Made by a program: the position numbers and the translations under genes
Shown: in pieces, positions 43,152-52,686 of the stretch
Layout of the letters: every line of letters starts with the position of its first letter
Position numbering within the stretch: position 1 is the first letter of the stretch
Assembly: GCF_004801295.1 (NCBI RefSeq)
Contig: NZ_SSOC01000001.1
Location: 496,001 to 560,000 of the forward strand
DNA length: 64,000 nt
From: Pseudothauera nasutitermitis
Lineage (GTDB): Bacteria; Pseudomonadota; Gammaproteobacteria; Burkholderiales; Rhodocyclaceae
Direction: 5' to 3'
Notes under the pieces: model-generated
What the model was told of the DNA's origin: nothing
Databases searched by the model: none
What the model saw: only the letters and a program-made list of their open reading frames with translations

Positions 43152-44047
43152 CGCTGATGCAGGCGTGGATTGAAGGCGTCGTTGAGGCCGTCGCCGACCA
43201 GGCTGACGCCCAGCACGGTGACGAAGATGGCCAGGCCGGGGAAGGTCACCGCCCACCAGCAGTCGAGGATGTAGGCGCGGTTGGCGCCGATCATCAACCC
43301 CCAGCTCATCACGTTGGGATCGGACAGGCCGAGGAAGCTCAGCCCGGCTTCGAACAGGATCGCCGTGCCGACGATCAGCGTGGCCGAGACGATCAGCGGC
43401 GGCAGGGCGTTGGGCAGGACTTCGCGCAGCATCAGGCGCAGCGGGCCGGCGCCCATGGCGCGCACCGCGTTGACGTATTCGAGGCGGCGCAGGCGCATGA
43501 ATTCGGCGCGCGCCAGGCGGGCGGTGGTGGTCCAGCTCACCGCGCCGATGGCCAGCGTGACCACGGTCAGCGAGGGCGAGAACAGGGTGACCAGGACCAT
43601 GGCGAAGAGCAGCGAGGGCAGCACCTGGAACAACTCGGTGAGGCGGGTGAGCAGTTCGTCCGCCCAGCCCTGGAAGTAGCCGGCCAGCGCCCCCACGGTG
43701 ACTCCGATGAGCACGGTGATGGCCGCCGCGGCCAGCCCCACGGTGACCGTGGCGCGCCCGCCCACGGCGATGCCGGCAAGGATGTCGCGCCCCAGGTAGT
43801 CCGAACCCAGCGGCACGGCGGCATTGGTGAAGGGTTCGGTGAACGGCTGGCTGGCCAGGCCGAACGGGTCCACCGGGTAGAGCGTGGGGCCGAGCAGCAT
43901 GACCAGCGCCACCAGCCCCAGCAGCGCCAGGCCGAGCAGGGCGGCCTTGTTGCGGCGGAACACGCGCCAGGCCTCGCGGCCCGGGGAGCGCGCCGCTTCG
44001 GCGGCGGCCGTGTCCGGAGAGGGGGCGGAGTCGGGGAAGGCGCTCAT
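43148..44047 (-). CDS. Peptide-type ABC importer permease, DppC-like (system 2)
   Basis: A 299-residue permease with the OppC N-terminal region ([28 protein letters not shown]), [20 protein letters not shown], and an EAA loop [28 protein letters not shown]. Six helices are predicted. ATGA overlaps at both ends. Belongs to the second five-gene importer. Confidence 0.92.
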   Translation of the reverse strand: MSAFPDSAPSPDTAAAEAARSPGREAWRVFRRNKAALLGLALLGLVALVMLLGPTLYPVDPFGLASQPFTEPFTNAAVPLGSDYLGRDILAGIAVGGRATVTVGLAAAAITVLIGVTVGALAGYFQGWADELLTRLTELFQVLPSLLFAMVLVTLFSPSLTVVTLAIGAVSWTTTARLARAEFMRLRRLEYVNAVRAMGAGPLRLMLREVLPNALPPLIVSATLIVGTAILFEAGLSFLGLSDPNVMSWGLMIGANRAYILDCWWAVTFPGLAIFVTVLGVSLVGDGLNDAFNPRLHQR

Positions 44048-45021
44048 CGGCGGCCTCTCAGGCGGGGATCCAGCCAGCGGTAGGCCAGATCGGTGAGCAG
44101 GTTGGCGACGATCACCAGCGCGGCTGAACAGGTCAGCACGCCCAGCACGGTGGGATAGTCGCGCCCCAGGATGGCGTCCAGCGCCAGCGTGCCCAGGCCG
44201 GGCCAGGAGAACACCGTCTCCACCAGCACCGCGCCCGAGATCAGGTTGCCGAACTGCAGGCCGGCCACGGTCACCACCGGCATCAGCGCGTTGCGCAGCG
44301 CGTGCTTGTAGACCACGCTGCTTTCGGGCAGTCCCTTGGCGCGCGCGGTGCGGATGTAGTCGGTGCCCAGCACCTCCAGCATGCTGGCGCGCGCCAGCCG
44401 GCTGTATTGCGCCAGGTACACCAGCGACAGGGTCAGCGCCGGCAGCACCAGATGGTGCAGCACGTCCAGCATGACCACCCACCCGTCGCCGTAGATGCGC
44501 ACGTCGCGCATGCCGGCGATCGGCAGGATGGGCAGCACCTTGCCGAACAGCAGCACGAGCAGGATGCCGGTCCAGAACACCGGCATGGCGTAGCCGACCA
44601 GCGAAAGCACGGTGATCACCCCGCTGGCCGCGCTGTCGGGCCGGCGCGAGGCGGCCACGCCCAGCAGGGTGCCGATCACCATCGCCAGCAGCAGGGCGGT
44701 GGCCACCAGCAGCACCGTGGGGCCCAGGCGTTCCAGGATCAGATCCACCACCGGGCGGCTGTACAGGTAGGAGGTGCCCAGGTCGCCGGTCAGCGAATGG
44801 ACGATGTAGCGCGCGTATTGCAGCGGAACCGGCTGGTCGAGTCCGTAGGTGGCGCGGATCTGCGCCATCACGGCTTCGTCGGCGCCGCCCATCTCGCCGG
44901 CGATGACCTCGGCCGGATCGCCCGGCGCGGCGCGGATCAGGGTGAAGTTCATGGCCTGCACCGCGGCGATCAGCAGCAGTGCATAGGCCAGGCGTTTTGC
45001 CAGTAGCAGGAACAGGGACAT
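44044..45021 (-). CDS. Peptide-type ABC importer permease, DppB-like (system 2)
   Basis: A 325-residue permease of the DppB family: N-terminal helix LLAKRLAYALLLIAAVQAMNF, six helices in total, EAA loop DYIRTARAKGLPESSVVYKHALRNALMPV, and the C-terminal LAYRWLDPRLR tail. It lies 66 bases downstream of the second binding-protein gene. Confidence 0.93.
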   Translation of the reverse strand: MSLFLLLAKRLAYALLLIAAVQAMNFTLIRAAPGDPAEVIAGEMGGADEAVMAQIRATYGLDQPVPLQYARYIVHSLTGDLGTSYLYSRPVVDLILERLGPTVLLVATALLLAMVIGTLLGVAASRRPDSAASGVITVLSLVGYAMPVFWTGILLVLLFGKVLPILPIAGMRDVRIYGDGWVVMLDVLHHLVLPALTLSLVYLAQYSRLARASMLEVLGTDYIRTARAKGLPESSVVYKHALRNALMPVVTVAGLQFGNLISGAVLVETVFSWPGLGTLALDAILGRDYPTVLGVLTCSAALVIVANLLTDLAYRWLDPRLRGRR

Positions 45022-45087
45022 GACTGGGGCTGCCGGTGCGGCGGCACCGGCAGCGTGTGGGGTAGGGCGATGGGGGGATGGGGCGGG

Positions 45088-46686
45088 TCAGCCTTGTTTC
45101 AGGCCGAATTCGTCCAGCGGACCGACCAGGCCCCAGATGTTGTCCACCGGCTCGGCGATGCGCTTGCCGTAGCCGAGATAGAGATTGACCTCGTGCAGGA
45201 AGGCCACCGGCACGTCGTCCACGACGATTTCCTGGAACTCGCGGTACAGCGCCTTGCGCCGGGCCGCGTCGCGCTCCTGGCCGGCGGCGGCGAGCAGTTC
45301 GTCGACCCGGGGGTTGGAATAGCTCTGGGTGTTGGACCAGATCACCCCCTTGCGGATGTTGGCGGTGAGCCAGGTACGGTGCACGCCGATCACCGGATCA
45401 CCCCAGTTCCACACCGAGTCCAGGGTGAGCTCGAAATCCTGATTGCTGATGCGCCGCGACCAGATGGGGAAATCGGGCGACTGGCGCACGCTGACGTCGA
45501 TGCCGATCTTGGCCAGCGCGGGCTTCAGGTATTCCTGGATCGCACGCTGGTCGGACGCGCCGGGGATGGCGTCCACGGTGAGCGCCAGGCGCACGCCGTT
45601 GGCGCCGGGCCGCAGGCCGGCGGCATCGAGCAGTTGGCGGGCCTTGTCGAGGTCGAGTTCATAGGCTTCGACCTCCTTGCTGTAGAACGGGCTGCCGGCC
45701 GCGATGGGGCCGGTGGAGCGCAGGTGTACGCCGCCGAACAGGGTGTTGATGATGAAGTGCTTGTCGATCGCGTAGTTGATCGCCTGGCGCACGCGCTTGT
45801 CGGCCAGCTTGGGGTTGGCGGTGTTGAAGGCCAGCCAGACCAGGCGGCCGATGGCCGGGCCGGTGTTGGGCACGACGTTGACGCCGGGAATCTTCTTCGC
45901 GCGTTCGATGTCGCGCGGCTCGGTCAGGCCGGGGTGCACGTCGATCTCGCCGCGTTCCAGGGCCAGCAGCAGGCTGGCCGTGTCCTTGTACTCGCGGATG
46001 ATGATGCGCTCCAGCTGCGGCTTGCCCGGCAGGAAGAAATCCTTGAAGCGTTCCAGGATCACGTGCTCGCCGGGCTTGAACTCGACCACGCGGAACGGCC
46101 CGGAGCCGATCACGTCGGTGCTGTTGCGCGGATGGGTGGGCACCGGCTGGCCGTCGCCGTAGATGTGTTTGGGGATGATGGGCAGCAGCGAGGTGGTCAG
46201 CACCAGCTCCAGTGCCGGATGCGGCTCGGCCAGGCGCACGATGGCGGTGTGCGCGTCGGGCGTGGTGATGGCGTTGACCGGCGCCAGCATGGACTTGAAC
46301 GGATGGTTGTCGCGCACCGTCTCGATGGAGAACTGCACGTCCGCCGAGGTGACCGGCCGGCCGTCGTGGAAGCGCGCGTCCTTGCGCAGTTGCAGGGTCA
46401 CGCTGCGCGCGTCGTCGGAGATGCTCCAGCGCTCGGCCAGGTAGGGGTGGGCCTTCCAGTTGCCATCCACGGTCAGCAGCGGCGCGAAGATCTGCACGCC
46501 CGGGAACATGGTGGCGATGCCCGACTGCACGGCCGGGTTGAGGTGGCGCGGCTTGTTGGTGGAGCCGATCACCACGACGCCGCCGCGGGCGGCGGCGGCC
46601 AGGGTGGACAAGGGGAGGCCGAACAGGCTGGCGGCGCCGGTGGCGACAGCCGCGCGCAGCACGTCGCGGCGAGAAACGGAAGTCAT
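45088..46686 (-). CDS. Family 5 solute-binding protein with Tat signal (system 2)
   Basis: A 532-residue SBP_bac_5 protein. The N-terminus MTSVSRRDVLRAAVATGAASLFG carries a twin-arginine motif (SRRDVL), unlike the Sec signal of the system 1 protein, so it may be exported folded. Family blocks include YLAERWSISDDARSVTLQLRKDARFHDGRPVTSADVQFSI and RVRQAINYAIDKHF. The start at 46686 has AAGGAAA upstream; the longer reading to 46746 would push the Tat motif 25 residues in. A 158-base gap without a gene separates it from the amidohydrolase. Confidence 0.92.
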   Translation of the reverse strand: MTSVSRRDVLRAAVATGAASLFGLPLSTLAAAARGGVVVIGSTNKPRHLNPAVQSGIATMFPGVQIFAPLLTVDGNWKAHPYLAERWSISDDARSVTLQLRKDARFHDGRPVTSADVQFSIETVRDNHPFKSMLAPVNAITTPDAHTAIVRLAEPHPALELVLTTSLLPIIPKHIYGDGQPVPTHPRNSTDVIGSGPFRVVEFKPGEHVILERFKDFFLPGKPQLERIIIREYKDTASLLLALERGEIDVHPGLTEPRDIERAKKIPGVNVVPNTGPAIGRLVWLAFNTANPKLADKRVRQAINYAIDKHFIINTLFGGVHLRSTGPIAAGSPFYSKEVEAYELDLDKARQLLDAAGLRPGANGVRLALTVDAIPGASDQRAIQEYLKPALAKIGIDVSVRQSPDFPIWSRRISNQDFELTLDSVWNWGDPVIGVHRTWLTANIRKGVIWSNTQSYSNPRVDELLAAAGQERDAARRKALYREFQEIVVDDVPVAFLHEVNLYLGYGKRIAEPVDNIWGLVGPLDEFGLKQG

Positions 46687-46844
46687 GGACGTGTTTCCTT
46701 GCAGGCTTGATGGGTTGATTGCGCCAACGGCCCGGGGCGGTGGCATCGGTTGGGTGCGGTGAGTCTACTGGGCGGGTTTGGGGGCCGAATGGCTCATTTC
46801 TTCTATCGTTATCGGATTCATTGCGGGTCGCGCGCGGCGGGTGT

Positions 46845-48479
46845 TCATGCGTCCGCCCTGAAGATTCGGCCGCCCTGCACGGTGCCCCAGACGCGCAGAT
46901 CCTTCAGCGCCTGCGGGGCGGCGGTGCCGGGGTCGTCTTCGAGCACGCAGAAATCGGCCCGCTTGCCGCACTCGATCGAGCCGATCTCGCTGTCCAGCTG
47001 CAGCGTGTGGGCCGCGCCCAGGGTGATCGCGTGCAGCGCCTCGGGGAGGCCGATGCGCTCGTGCTCGCCCAGTACCCGGCCGGAGGCCGAGACGCGGTTG
47101 ACCGCGCACCAGGCGGTGAACAACGGGCTGAGCGGGGTGATCGGCGCGTCGGAATGGATGCCCAGCACCACCCCTTCGCGCAGCGCGCTGGCGCAGGCGT
47201 TCATGCGCGCCGCGCGTTCCGGCCCCACGGTGGTGCTCCAGTGCTGGTCGCCCCAGTAGAACAAATGGTTGGCGAACAGGTTCACCGACACGCCCAGCGT
47301 GGCCATGCGGCGGAACTGGGCGCGGTTCGCCAGTTGCGCGTGTTGGATGGTGAAGCGGTGGTCGGGCGTGGGCCGCGCGCGCAGGGCCTGCTCGATGCAG
47401 TCCAGCGCCAGTTCGGTGGCCTCGTCGCCATTGGTGTGGGTGTGCACCTGGACGCCGTGTTCCAGCGCCAGCGTGTAGCACTCGCGCATGGCCTCCGGCG
47501 CGGTGTACCACAGGCCGGCGGGCGCGCCGTTGTAGTAGCCGGGCCAGCGCAGGCGCGCCGAGAAGCCCTGGATGGAGCCGTCGGCCACCACCTTGATGCG
47601 GCCCAGGCGCAGGCGTTCGGTGCTGCGCGCCTTCAGCGCCCTGGCGCGGGCGACGGCCTCGGCCGGGGTGGTGCCGATCATGCGCTGCAGCGGGACCAGG
47701 CGCACCGGGTAGTCGGGCGCGCCGGTGGTGCGCAGCAGGGTGTCGATCTCGGTGTCGCCGTGCTGCGCGGCCAGATCGGTGGCCGTGGTGACCCCGGCGC
47801 GCACGCACAGCCGGCCGAAGTCGAGAATGCCGCGCTCGTCGCCGGACAGGAAGGAGCGGTGCAGCCCGAGCGCTTCGAGCACCGGGCCCATCGCGTCAGG
47901 GCCCTTCAGTTCGCCGGTGGGCAGCCCGTCTTCGCCGAGCGGGATGCCGGGGTGCTCGATGCCGGGGCGCAGCAGTCCGGCGTGTTCCAGCGCGGCCGTG
48001 TTGACGTTGACGATGTGGCAGCTCGCATGCATCAGGCCGACCTGCCGCGTCGTGCTGACCCGGTCGAGATCGGCGCGGCTGCAACGCCGGGCGCCGAAAT
48101 AGATCGGGTCGAAGCCCCAGCCGGTGACCGCGCCGCCGGCGGATTTCGCCGCCGCGGCGCCCAGGGTGGCGATCACCTCGTCCAGCGAGCGCGAAGCGGG
48201 AACGTGGCGACCGTCCGGGTCGCGCACGTCGAACCAGCCGCAGTAGGTGTAGCGCCACAGGGTGCCGGCCATCAGGTGGCAGTGGCCTTCCACCAGGCCG
48301 GGCAGCAGTACCTTGTTGGCGAAGCGTTCGTCGATGCGCGCCTCTCCCCAGCCGCGCAGTTTGTCGAGCCCGCCCACGCCGAGGATGCGCCCGTCGCGCA
48401 CCGCGACGTGGGTGGCTTCGGGGCGCCAGGGCGCCATCGTGAGAATCTTGCGGGCCGGGTAGATGACGGTGTCGCTCAT
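46845..48479 (-). CDS. Amidohydrolase family 3 protein (YtcJ-like)
   Basis: A 544-residue cytoplasmic metal-dependent hydrolase. The metal-binding GHCHLM (His66, His68) follows LLPGLVE, further metal ligands lie in KVVADGSIQG and VHTHTNGDEA, and the C-terminal Asp region is GIHSDAPITPLSPL. Family members hydrolyse amides or formamides. The ATG at 48479 overlaps the GTPase gene by ATGA, so the two are coupled. Its place beside a peptide-type importer and the sulfonate genes suggests it releases taurine or a related amine from an amide conjugate; this is inference only. Confidence 0.87.
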   Translation of the reverse strand: MSDTVIYPARKILTMAPWRPEATHVAVRDGRILGVGGLDKLRGWGEARIDERFANKVLLPGLVEGHCHLMAGTLWRYTYCGWFDVRDPDGRHVPASRSLDEVIATLGAAAAKSAGGAVTGWGFDPIYFGARRCSRADLDRVSTTRQVGLMHASCHIVNVNTAALEHAGLLRPGIEHPGIPLGEDGLPTGELKGPDAMGPVLEALGLHRSFLSGDERGILDFGRLCVRAGVTTATDLAAQHGDTEIDTLLRTTGAPDYPVRLVPLQRMIGTTPAEAVARARALKARSTERLRLGRIKVVADGSIQGFSARLRWPGYYNGAPAGLWYTAPEAMRECYTLALEHGVQVHTHTNGDEATELALDCIEQALRARPTPDHRFTIQHAQLANRAQFRRMATLGVSVNLFANHLFYWGDQHWSTTVGPERAARMNACASALREGVVLGIHSDAPITPLSPLFTAWCAVNRVSASGRVLGEHERIGLPEALHAITLGAAHTLQLDSEIGSIECGKRADFCVLEDDPGTAAPQALKDLRVWGTVQGGRIFRADA

Positions 48480-49438
48480 GAAACGCTCCGGATGGGTGAG
48501 GCAGGGGCGGGTACGATGCGCGCGGCCCCGATGGCAGCGAGCAGGGTGTCGCGGTCGGTGCCGCTGCCGGCCCAGATGGCCACCAGGCGGCCGCCGCCCC
48601 GGGCGTGCGCGGGGGCGGGGGCGGTGTTCCAACGCCGGCCGACCACCTGCACGGCGTGCAGGGCGCCGCTGGCATCCGCCACCAGCCCTTTCGCGCGCAG
48701 CAGCGCTACGGGCAGTTGCGCGAGTGCCGCACCCAGGCGCTGCGCATCGAGCGGGCCGTCGATCTGCAAGGCCGCGCTGCCGTAGCGCGCGTCCGCATGG
48801 GCGAAGGGCCGCCAGGCGCCTTGCCGGGGCGCGGGATCGCTGGCCCGTTCGTGCTCGCCGAGCAGCACTTCCGGCGGTACATCGCCAGCGCTTGTGCGCA
48901 GGATCGGGGCGCGTACGCGGGCGCCGAGCCATTGTTCGACCTCGTCGAGCGCCTCGGCGCCGGGGAGGTCGCATTTGCTGAGCAGCACCAGGTCGGCGGC
49001 ATCGAGCTGCGCACGCACGGTGTCGCCCACGTAGGCGTCGCCGGCCAGCCGGCGGATGCCGTCCGCGTCGGCGAGCACCACGATGCCGGCCACCTGGAAG
49101 CCCGGCGCCAGCGACACCGTGGCCAGCAGGTTGCGCGGCAGGGCCACGCCGCTGGTCTCGATCAGTACGTGGTCGAACGGCTCGGCCGCATCGCGCAGCG
49201 TGCGCAGGGTATCGAGCAGGTCGTTGCCGAACGCGCAGCACACGCAGCCGCCGGCGATGCTGATGGTGTCCCGGGTGCGGGCCTCGATCAGATCGGCGTC
49301 GATGGCAATCTCGCCGAAATCGTTGACGATGATCGCCAGCCGGCGGCGGTCGGCTTGGCGCAGCAGGCGGTTGATCAGCGTGGTCTTGCCGGCGCCGAGG
49401 TAGCCGCCGAGGATCGTGACCGGGCAGGGCGATGCCAT
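48476..49438 (-). CDS. CobW-type G3E GTPase (putative metallochaperone)
   Basis: A 320-residue P-loop GTPase: Walker A GGYLGAGKTT (residues 11-20), the metal-binding GCVCC motif (64-68), ETSGVALP (Walker B region) and SKCDLPGAE (the NKxD equivalent, with Ser first). The CobW C-terminal domain covers about residues 210-320. Such proteins deliver zinc or other metals to client enzymes. Translational coupling to the amidohydrolase, itself metal-dependent, makes that enzyme the likely client. Divergent from the GMC gene, with the shared regulatory element between them. Confidence 0.88.
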   Translation of the reverse strand: MASPCPVTILGGYLGAGKTTLINRLLRQADRRRLAIIVNDFGEIAIDADLIEARTRDTISIAGGCVCCAFGNDLLDTLRTLRDAAEPFDHVLIETSGVALPRNLLATVSLAPGFQVAGIVVLADADGIRRLAGDAYVGDTVRAQLDAADLVLLSKCDLPGAEALDEVEQWLGARVRAPILRTSAGDVPPEVLLGEHERASDPAPRQGAWRPFAHADARYGSAALQIDGPLDAQRLGAALAQLPVALLRAKGLVADASGALHAVQVVGRRWNTAPAPAHARGGGRLVAIWAGSGTDRDTLLAAIGAARIVPAPASPIRSVS

Positions 49439-49504
49439 CCGGCGGACTTCCAGTGGATGCGAAGGGCCGGAGTCTAGGAGGGTGGATGAAGGGCCGGAAC
49501 GAAT

Positions 49505-49537
49505 GAAAAGTGCGTAGCTAAGCTGAATTGATGCATG
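49505..49537. promoter_or_regulatory. Putative sulfonate-regulon operator between the cobW-like and GMC genes
   Basis: This block matches the one upstream of xsc over 25 identical bases (49505-49529 versus 41064-41088), then two mismatches, then TGCATG in both. It contains AAGTGCGTAGCTAAGCT (49508-49524). It lies 67 bases from the cobW-like start and about 70 bases from the GMC start, so it could control both directions. Confidence 0.68.
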
Positions 49538-49607
49538 AAGCGCACGAAGGGCTTGCGTACAGTCTTCCGTTGTTTCAGCGGGCCGGCCCGCCCGTGGAGA
49601 GTGCGAC

Positions 49608-51230
49608 TTGAGCGATCAGACCTGCGACTACGTCATCGTCGGCGGCGGCACCGCCGGCTGCGTGCTGGCCAACCGCCTGTCGGCCGGCGGGCGCCATCGC
49701 GTGGTGCTGCTGGAGGCCGGGCCGGCGGACCGCTCGCCGTGGATCCACCTGCCCATCGGCTACGGCAAGACCATGGTGCATGACGAACTGAACTGGGGCT
49801 TCCACACCGAACCCGAGCCGCACATGAACGGGCGGCGCATGTACACCCCGCGCGGGCGCTGCCTGGGCGGCAGCAGCTCGATCAACGGGCTGATCTACAT
49901 CCGCGGCCAGGCCGCCGACTTCGACGCCTGGGCGCAGGCCGGCAACCCCGGCTGGGGCTGGGCGGACGTGCTGCCGTACTTCCGCCGCGCGGAGCACAAC
50001 GCGCGCGGCGCGGATGCCTGGCACGGCGCCGACGGGCCGGTGCATGTGGACGACATCCGCGAGCGCCACCCGCTGATGGAAGCCGTCATCGCCGGCGCGG
50101 GCGAACTGGGCGTGGCCGCCAACGCGGATTTCAACGGCGCGGAGCAGGGCGGGGTGGGCTACTACCAGCTCACCACGCGCAAGGGCCTGCGCGTTTCGGC
50201 GGCCACCGCCTACCTGCGCCCGGCGCGCCGGCGCGCCAACCTGCGGGTGATCACCGGGGCGCACGTCTCGCGCATCGAGTTCAACGGCGGGCGCGCCAGC
50301 GGCGTGCGCTACCGGCGCGGCGAAAGCGAATTCCGCATCCATGCGCGCCAGGAAGTCATCCTCGCCGCCGGCGCGCTGCAGAGCCCGCAACTGCTGCAAT
50401 GCTCGGGCGTGGGCGACCTCCGCCTGCTCGGCGAACTGGGCGTGCCACCCGTGCACCACCTGCCGGGCGTGGGCGAGAACCTGCAGGACCATCTGCAACT
50501 GCGTCTGCTCTATCGCGTGGCGCAGCCCATCACCACCAACGATGAACTGCGCACGCTGCACGGCCGGCTGGGCATCGCCCTGCGCTGGCTCACCCGGCGC
50601 GCCGGGCCGCTGGCGGTGGGCATCAACCAAGGCGGGTTGTTTACCCGCGTGCTGCCGGAATCCGCCTCGGCAGACGTCCAGTTCCACTTTGCCACGCTGT
50701 CCGCCGACATGGCCGGCGGCAAGGTGCATGCGTGGCCGGGGTGCACCTTCTCGGTGTGCCAGCTGCGCCCGCGTTCGCGCGGCTGGGTGCGCGCGCGCAA
50801 TGCCTCCACGCGCCACGCGCCGGCCATCCGCTTCAATTATCTGGAACATGAACTGGACCGCCGCGCGGCGGTGGCCGGCATCCGCTTCGCGCGCCGCCTG
50901 GCGGGCACCGAGGCGCTGCGCGGACTGCTGGCCGGCGAATACCGCCCGGGGCCGGGCTGCGCGGACGACGACGACAGCCTGCTGGGCTTCGCGCGCGAGC
51001 ACGGCGCGACCATCTTCCATCCCGTGGGCACCTGCCGGATGGGCCGCGACGAACTGGCCGTGGTGGACGAACGCCTGCGCGTGCATGGCATCGGCGGGCT
51101 GCGCGTGGTGGATGCCTCGGTGATGCCCACGCTGGTGTCCGGCAACACCTGCGCGGCCACGGTGATGATCGCCGAGAGGGCGGCGGACCTGATCCTGGCG
51201 GATGCGGAGGCTTCGCTGACGGCGGCATAA
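49608..51230 (+). CDS. GMC-family FAD oxidoreductase (choline/alcohol dehydrogenase type)
   Basis: A 540-residue flavoenzyme that oxidises an alcohol. The FAD motif VIVGGGTAGCVLANRLSAG starts at residue 9, the GMC signature GRCLGGSSSINGLIYIRG is near 85, and the active-site His lies in FHPVGTCRMG with the partner Asn in SGNTCAATVMIAERAADLI. It starts with TTG at 49608, preceded by GGAGAG at 49596-49601; no ATG or GTG fits. Linkage to TauABC and a shared element with xsc suggest a hydroxy-alkanesulfonate such as isethionate as substrate, in line with GMC-type isethionate dehydrogenases, but specificity cannot be read from sequence. Confidence 0.9.
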   Translation: MSDQTCDYVIVGGGTAGCVLANRLSAGGRHRVVLLEAGPADRSPWIHLPIGYGKTMVHDELNWGFHTEPEPHMNGRRMYTPRGRCLGGSSSINGLIYIRGQAADFDAWAQAGNPGWGWADVLPYFRRAEHNARGADAWHGADGPVHVDDIRERHPLMEAVIAGAGELGVAANADFNGAEQGGVGYYQLTTRKGLRVSAATAYLRPARRRANLRVITGAHVSRIEFNGGRASGVRYRRGESEFRIHARQEVILAAGALQSPQLLQCSGVGDLRLLGELGVPPVHHLPGVGENLQDHLQLRLLYRVAQPITTNDELRTLHGRLGIALRWLTRRAGPLAVGINQGGLFTRVLPESASADVQFHFATLSADMAGGKVHAWPGCTFSVCQLRPRSRGWVRARNASTRHAPAIRFNYLEHELDRRAAVAGIRFARRLAGTEALRGLLAGEYRPGPGCADDDDSLLGFAREHGATIFHPVGTCRMGRDELAVVDERLRVHGIGGLRVVDASVMPTLVSGNTCAATVMIAERAADLILADAEASLTAA

Positions 51231-51305
51231 GCAACGCAGAATTGCTTGGTTCCGGGCGTCCGGTGCGCTCCCTAGCATGATGGGATTGCGCTTCCGGAGC
51301 CGATC

Positions 51306-52643
51306 TTGAGCCGATCCGACACCGCCCCGCGTGGCCTGCCCGCCACGCTGGAGCACTACTGGCTGCCCTTCACCCCCAACCGCGATTTCAAGCGCGAGCC
51401 CAGGGTGTTCTCGCGGGCCGCCGGCCTGTACTACTACGACACCGCCGGGCGGCCGATCCTGGATGCCGTGTCCGGCCTGTTCGCCACCGCGGCGGGCCAC
51501 GGGCGCGAGGAAATCGCCCGCGCCGTCTACGAGCAGTTGCTGGAACTGGATTTCACCTCCAGCTTCTACCGTGCCCACCCGCTCGCCTTCGAGGCGGCCA
51601 GCCGCGTCGCCGGCCTGCTGCCGGCCGGGCTGGACCGCGTGTTCCTGGTCAATTCCGGTTCCGAGGCGGTGGATACCGCCATCAAGATCGCCCTGGCCTG
51701 GCACCGCGCGCGCGGCGACGGGCAGCGCAAGCTGCTGATCAGCCGCGAGCGCGCCTACCACGGCGTGAACCTGGGCGGCACCGCGCTGGGCGGGTTGATC
51801 AACAACCGGCGCGCCTTCGCCGGCGTGCTGCCGGCGGTGGCCCATCTGCGCCACACCTGGCGCGCCGACAACATCTTCTCGCGCGGCCAGCCCGAGGCCG
51901 GCGGCGAGGAACTGGCCCACGACCTGCAACGCCTGATCGACCTGCACGGCGCGGAGAACATCGCCGCCGTGTTCATCGAGCCGGTGGCCGGCTCCACCGG
52001 CGTGCTGGTGCCGCCCAAGGGCTACCTGGAGCGCGTGCGCGCGATCTGCGACCAGCACGGCCTGCTGCTGGTGTTCGACGAGGTGATCTGCGGCTTCGGG
52101 CGCACCGGCAAGGCTTTCGCCGCGCAGACCTTCGGCGTGCGCCCGGACATCCTCACGATGGCCAAGGCCATCACCAACGGCGCGCAGCCGATGGGCGCGG
52201 TGGCGGTGGACCGGCGCATCCACGACGACATCCTCGCCGCCGCGCCGGACGAGGCCATCGAGTTCTTCCACGGCTACACCTGGAGCGGCCACCCGGCGGC
52301 CTGCGCGGCCAGCGTCGCGGCGCTCGACCTGTACGCGTATGAGGACCTGTTCGCGCGCGGCGAGGCGCTCGCCCCGCACTTCGCCGAAGGCCTGCACGCC
52401 TTCGCCGACCTGCCGGCGGTGGCCGACATCCGCAGCATCGGCCTGCTCGGCGCCATCGAGCTGAAGCCCGCAGGCGGGCCCGGCAAGCGCGGCTACGCGG
52501 TGCAGAAGGCGCTGTTCGACGCCGGCCTGCACATCAAGAGCACCGGCGACGCGCTGATCTTCGCGCCCGCGCTGGTTTCCGGGCAGGCGCACCTGGACGA
52601 AGCGTTTTCCATCCTGCGGCGCGTGCTCTCGGCCCTGCGCTGA
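51306..52643 (+). CDS. Class III aminotransferase (omega-amino acid/taurine:pyruvate type)
   Basis: A 445-residue PLP enzyme. LEHYWLPFTPNRDFK at the N-terminus and VSGLFATAAGHGR are typical of omega-amino acid:pyruvate aminotransferases; the cofactor-binding Asp is in VFDEVICGFGRTG and the Schiff-base Lys is Lys287 in TMAKAITNGAQPMGAV. Transfer of the amino group from taurine to pyruvate would yield sulfoacetaldehyde for Xsc. The start is TTG at 51306 with GGAG at 51296-51299. It is 75 bases after the GMC gene and 43 bases before tauA. Beta-alanine is an alternative substrate. Confidence 0.88.
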   Translation: MSRSDTAPRGLPATLEHYWLPFTPNRDFKREPRVFSRAAGLYYYDTAGRPILDAVSGLFATAAGHGREEIARAVYEQLLELDFTSSFYRAHPLAFEAASRVAGLLPAGLDRVFLVNSGSEAVDTAIKIALAWHRARGDGQRKLLISRERAYHGVNLGGTALGGLINNRRAFAGVLPAVAHLRHTWRADNIFSRGQPEAGGEELAHDLQRLIDLHGAENIAAVFIEPVAGSTGVLVPPKGYLERVRAICDQHGLLLVFDEVICGFGRTGKAFAAQTFGVRPDILTMAKAITNGAQPMGAVAVDRRIHDDILAAAPDEAIEFFHGYTWSGHPAACAASVAALDLYAYEDLFARGEALAPHFAEGLHAFADLPAVADIRSIGLLGAIELKPAGGPGKRGYAVQKALFDAGLHIKSTGDALIFAPALVSGQAHLDEAFSILRRVLSALR

Positions 52644-52686
52644 AAGCCCCGCCCACCGTTTTCCTTCCCACCACGGAGTCGCACAG

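Noticed and set aside
46765-46821. 18-codon minus-strand ORF (MNPITIEEMSHSAPKPAQ) between the amidohydrolase and binding-protein genes
   Set aside because: No ribosome site and no family; its length is expected by chance.
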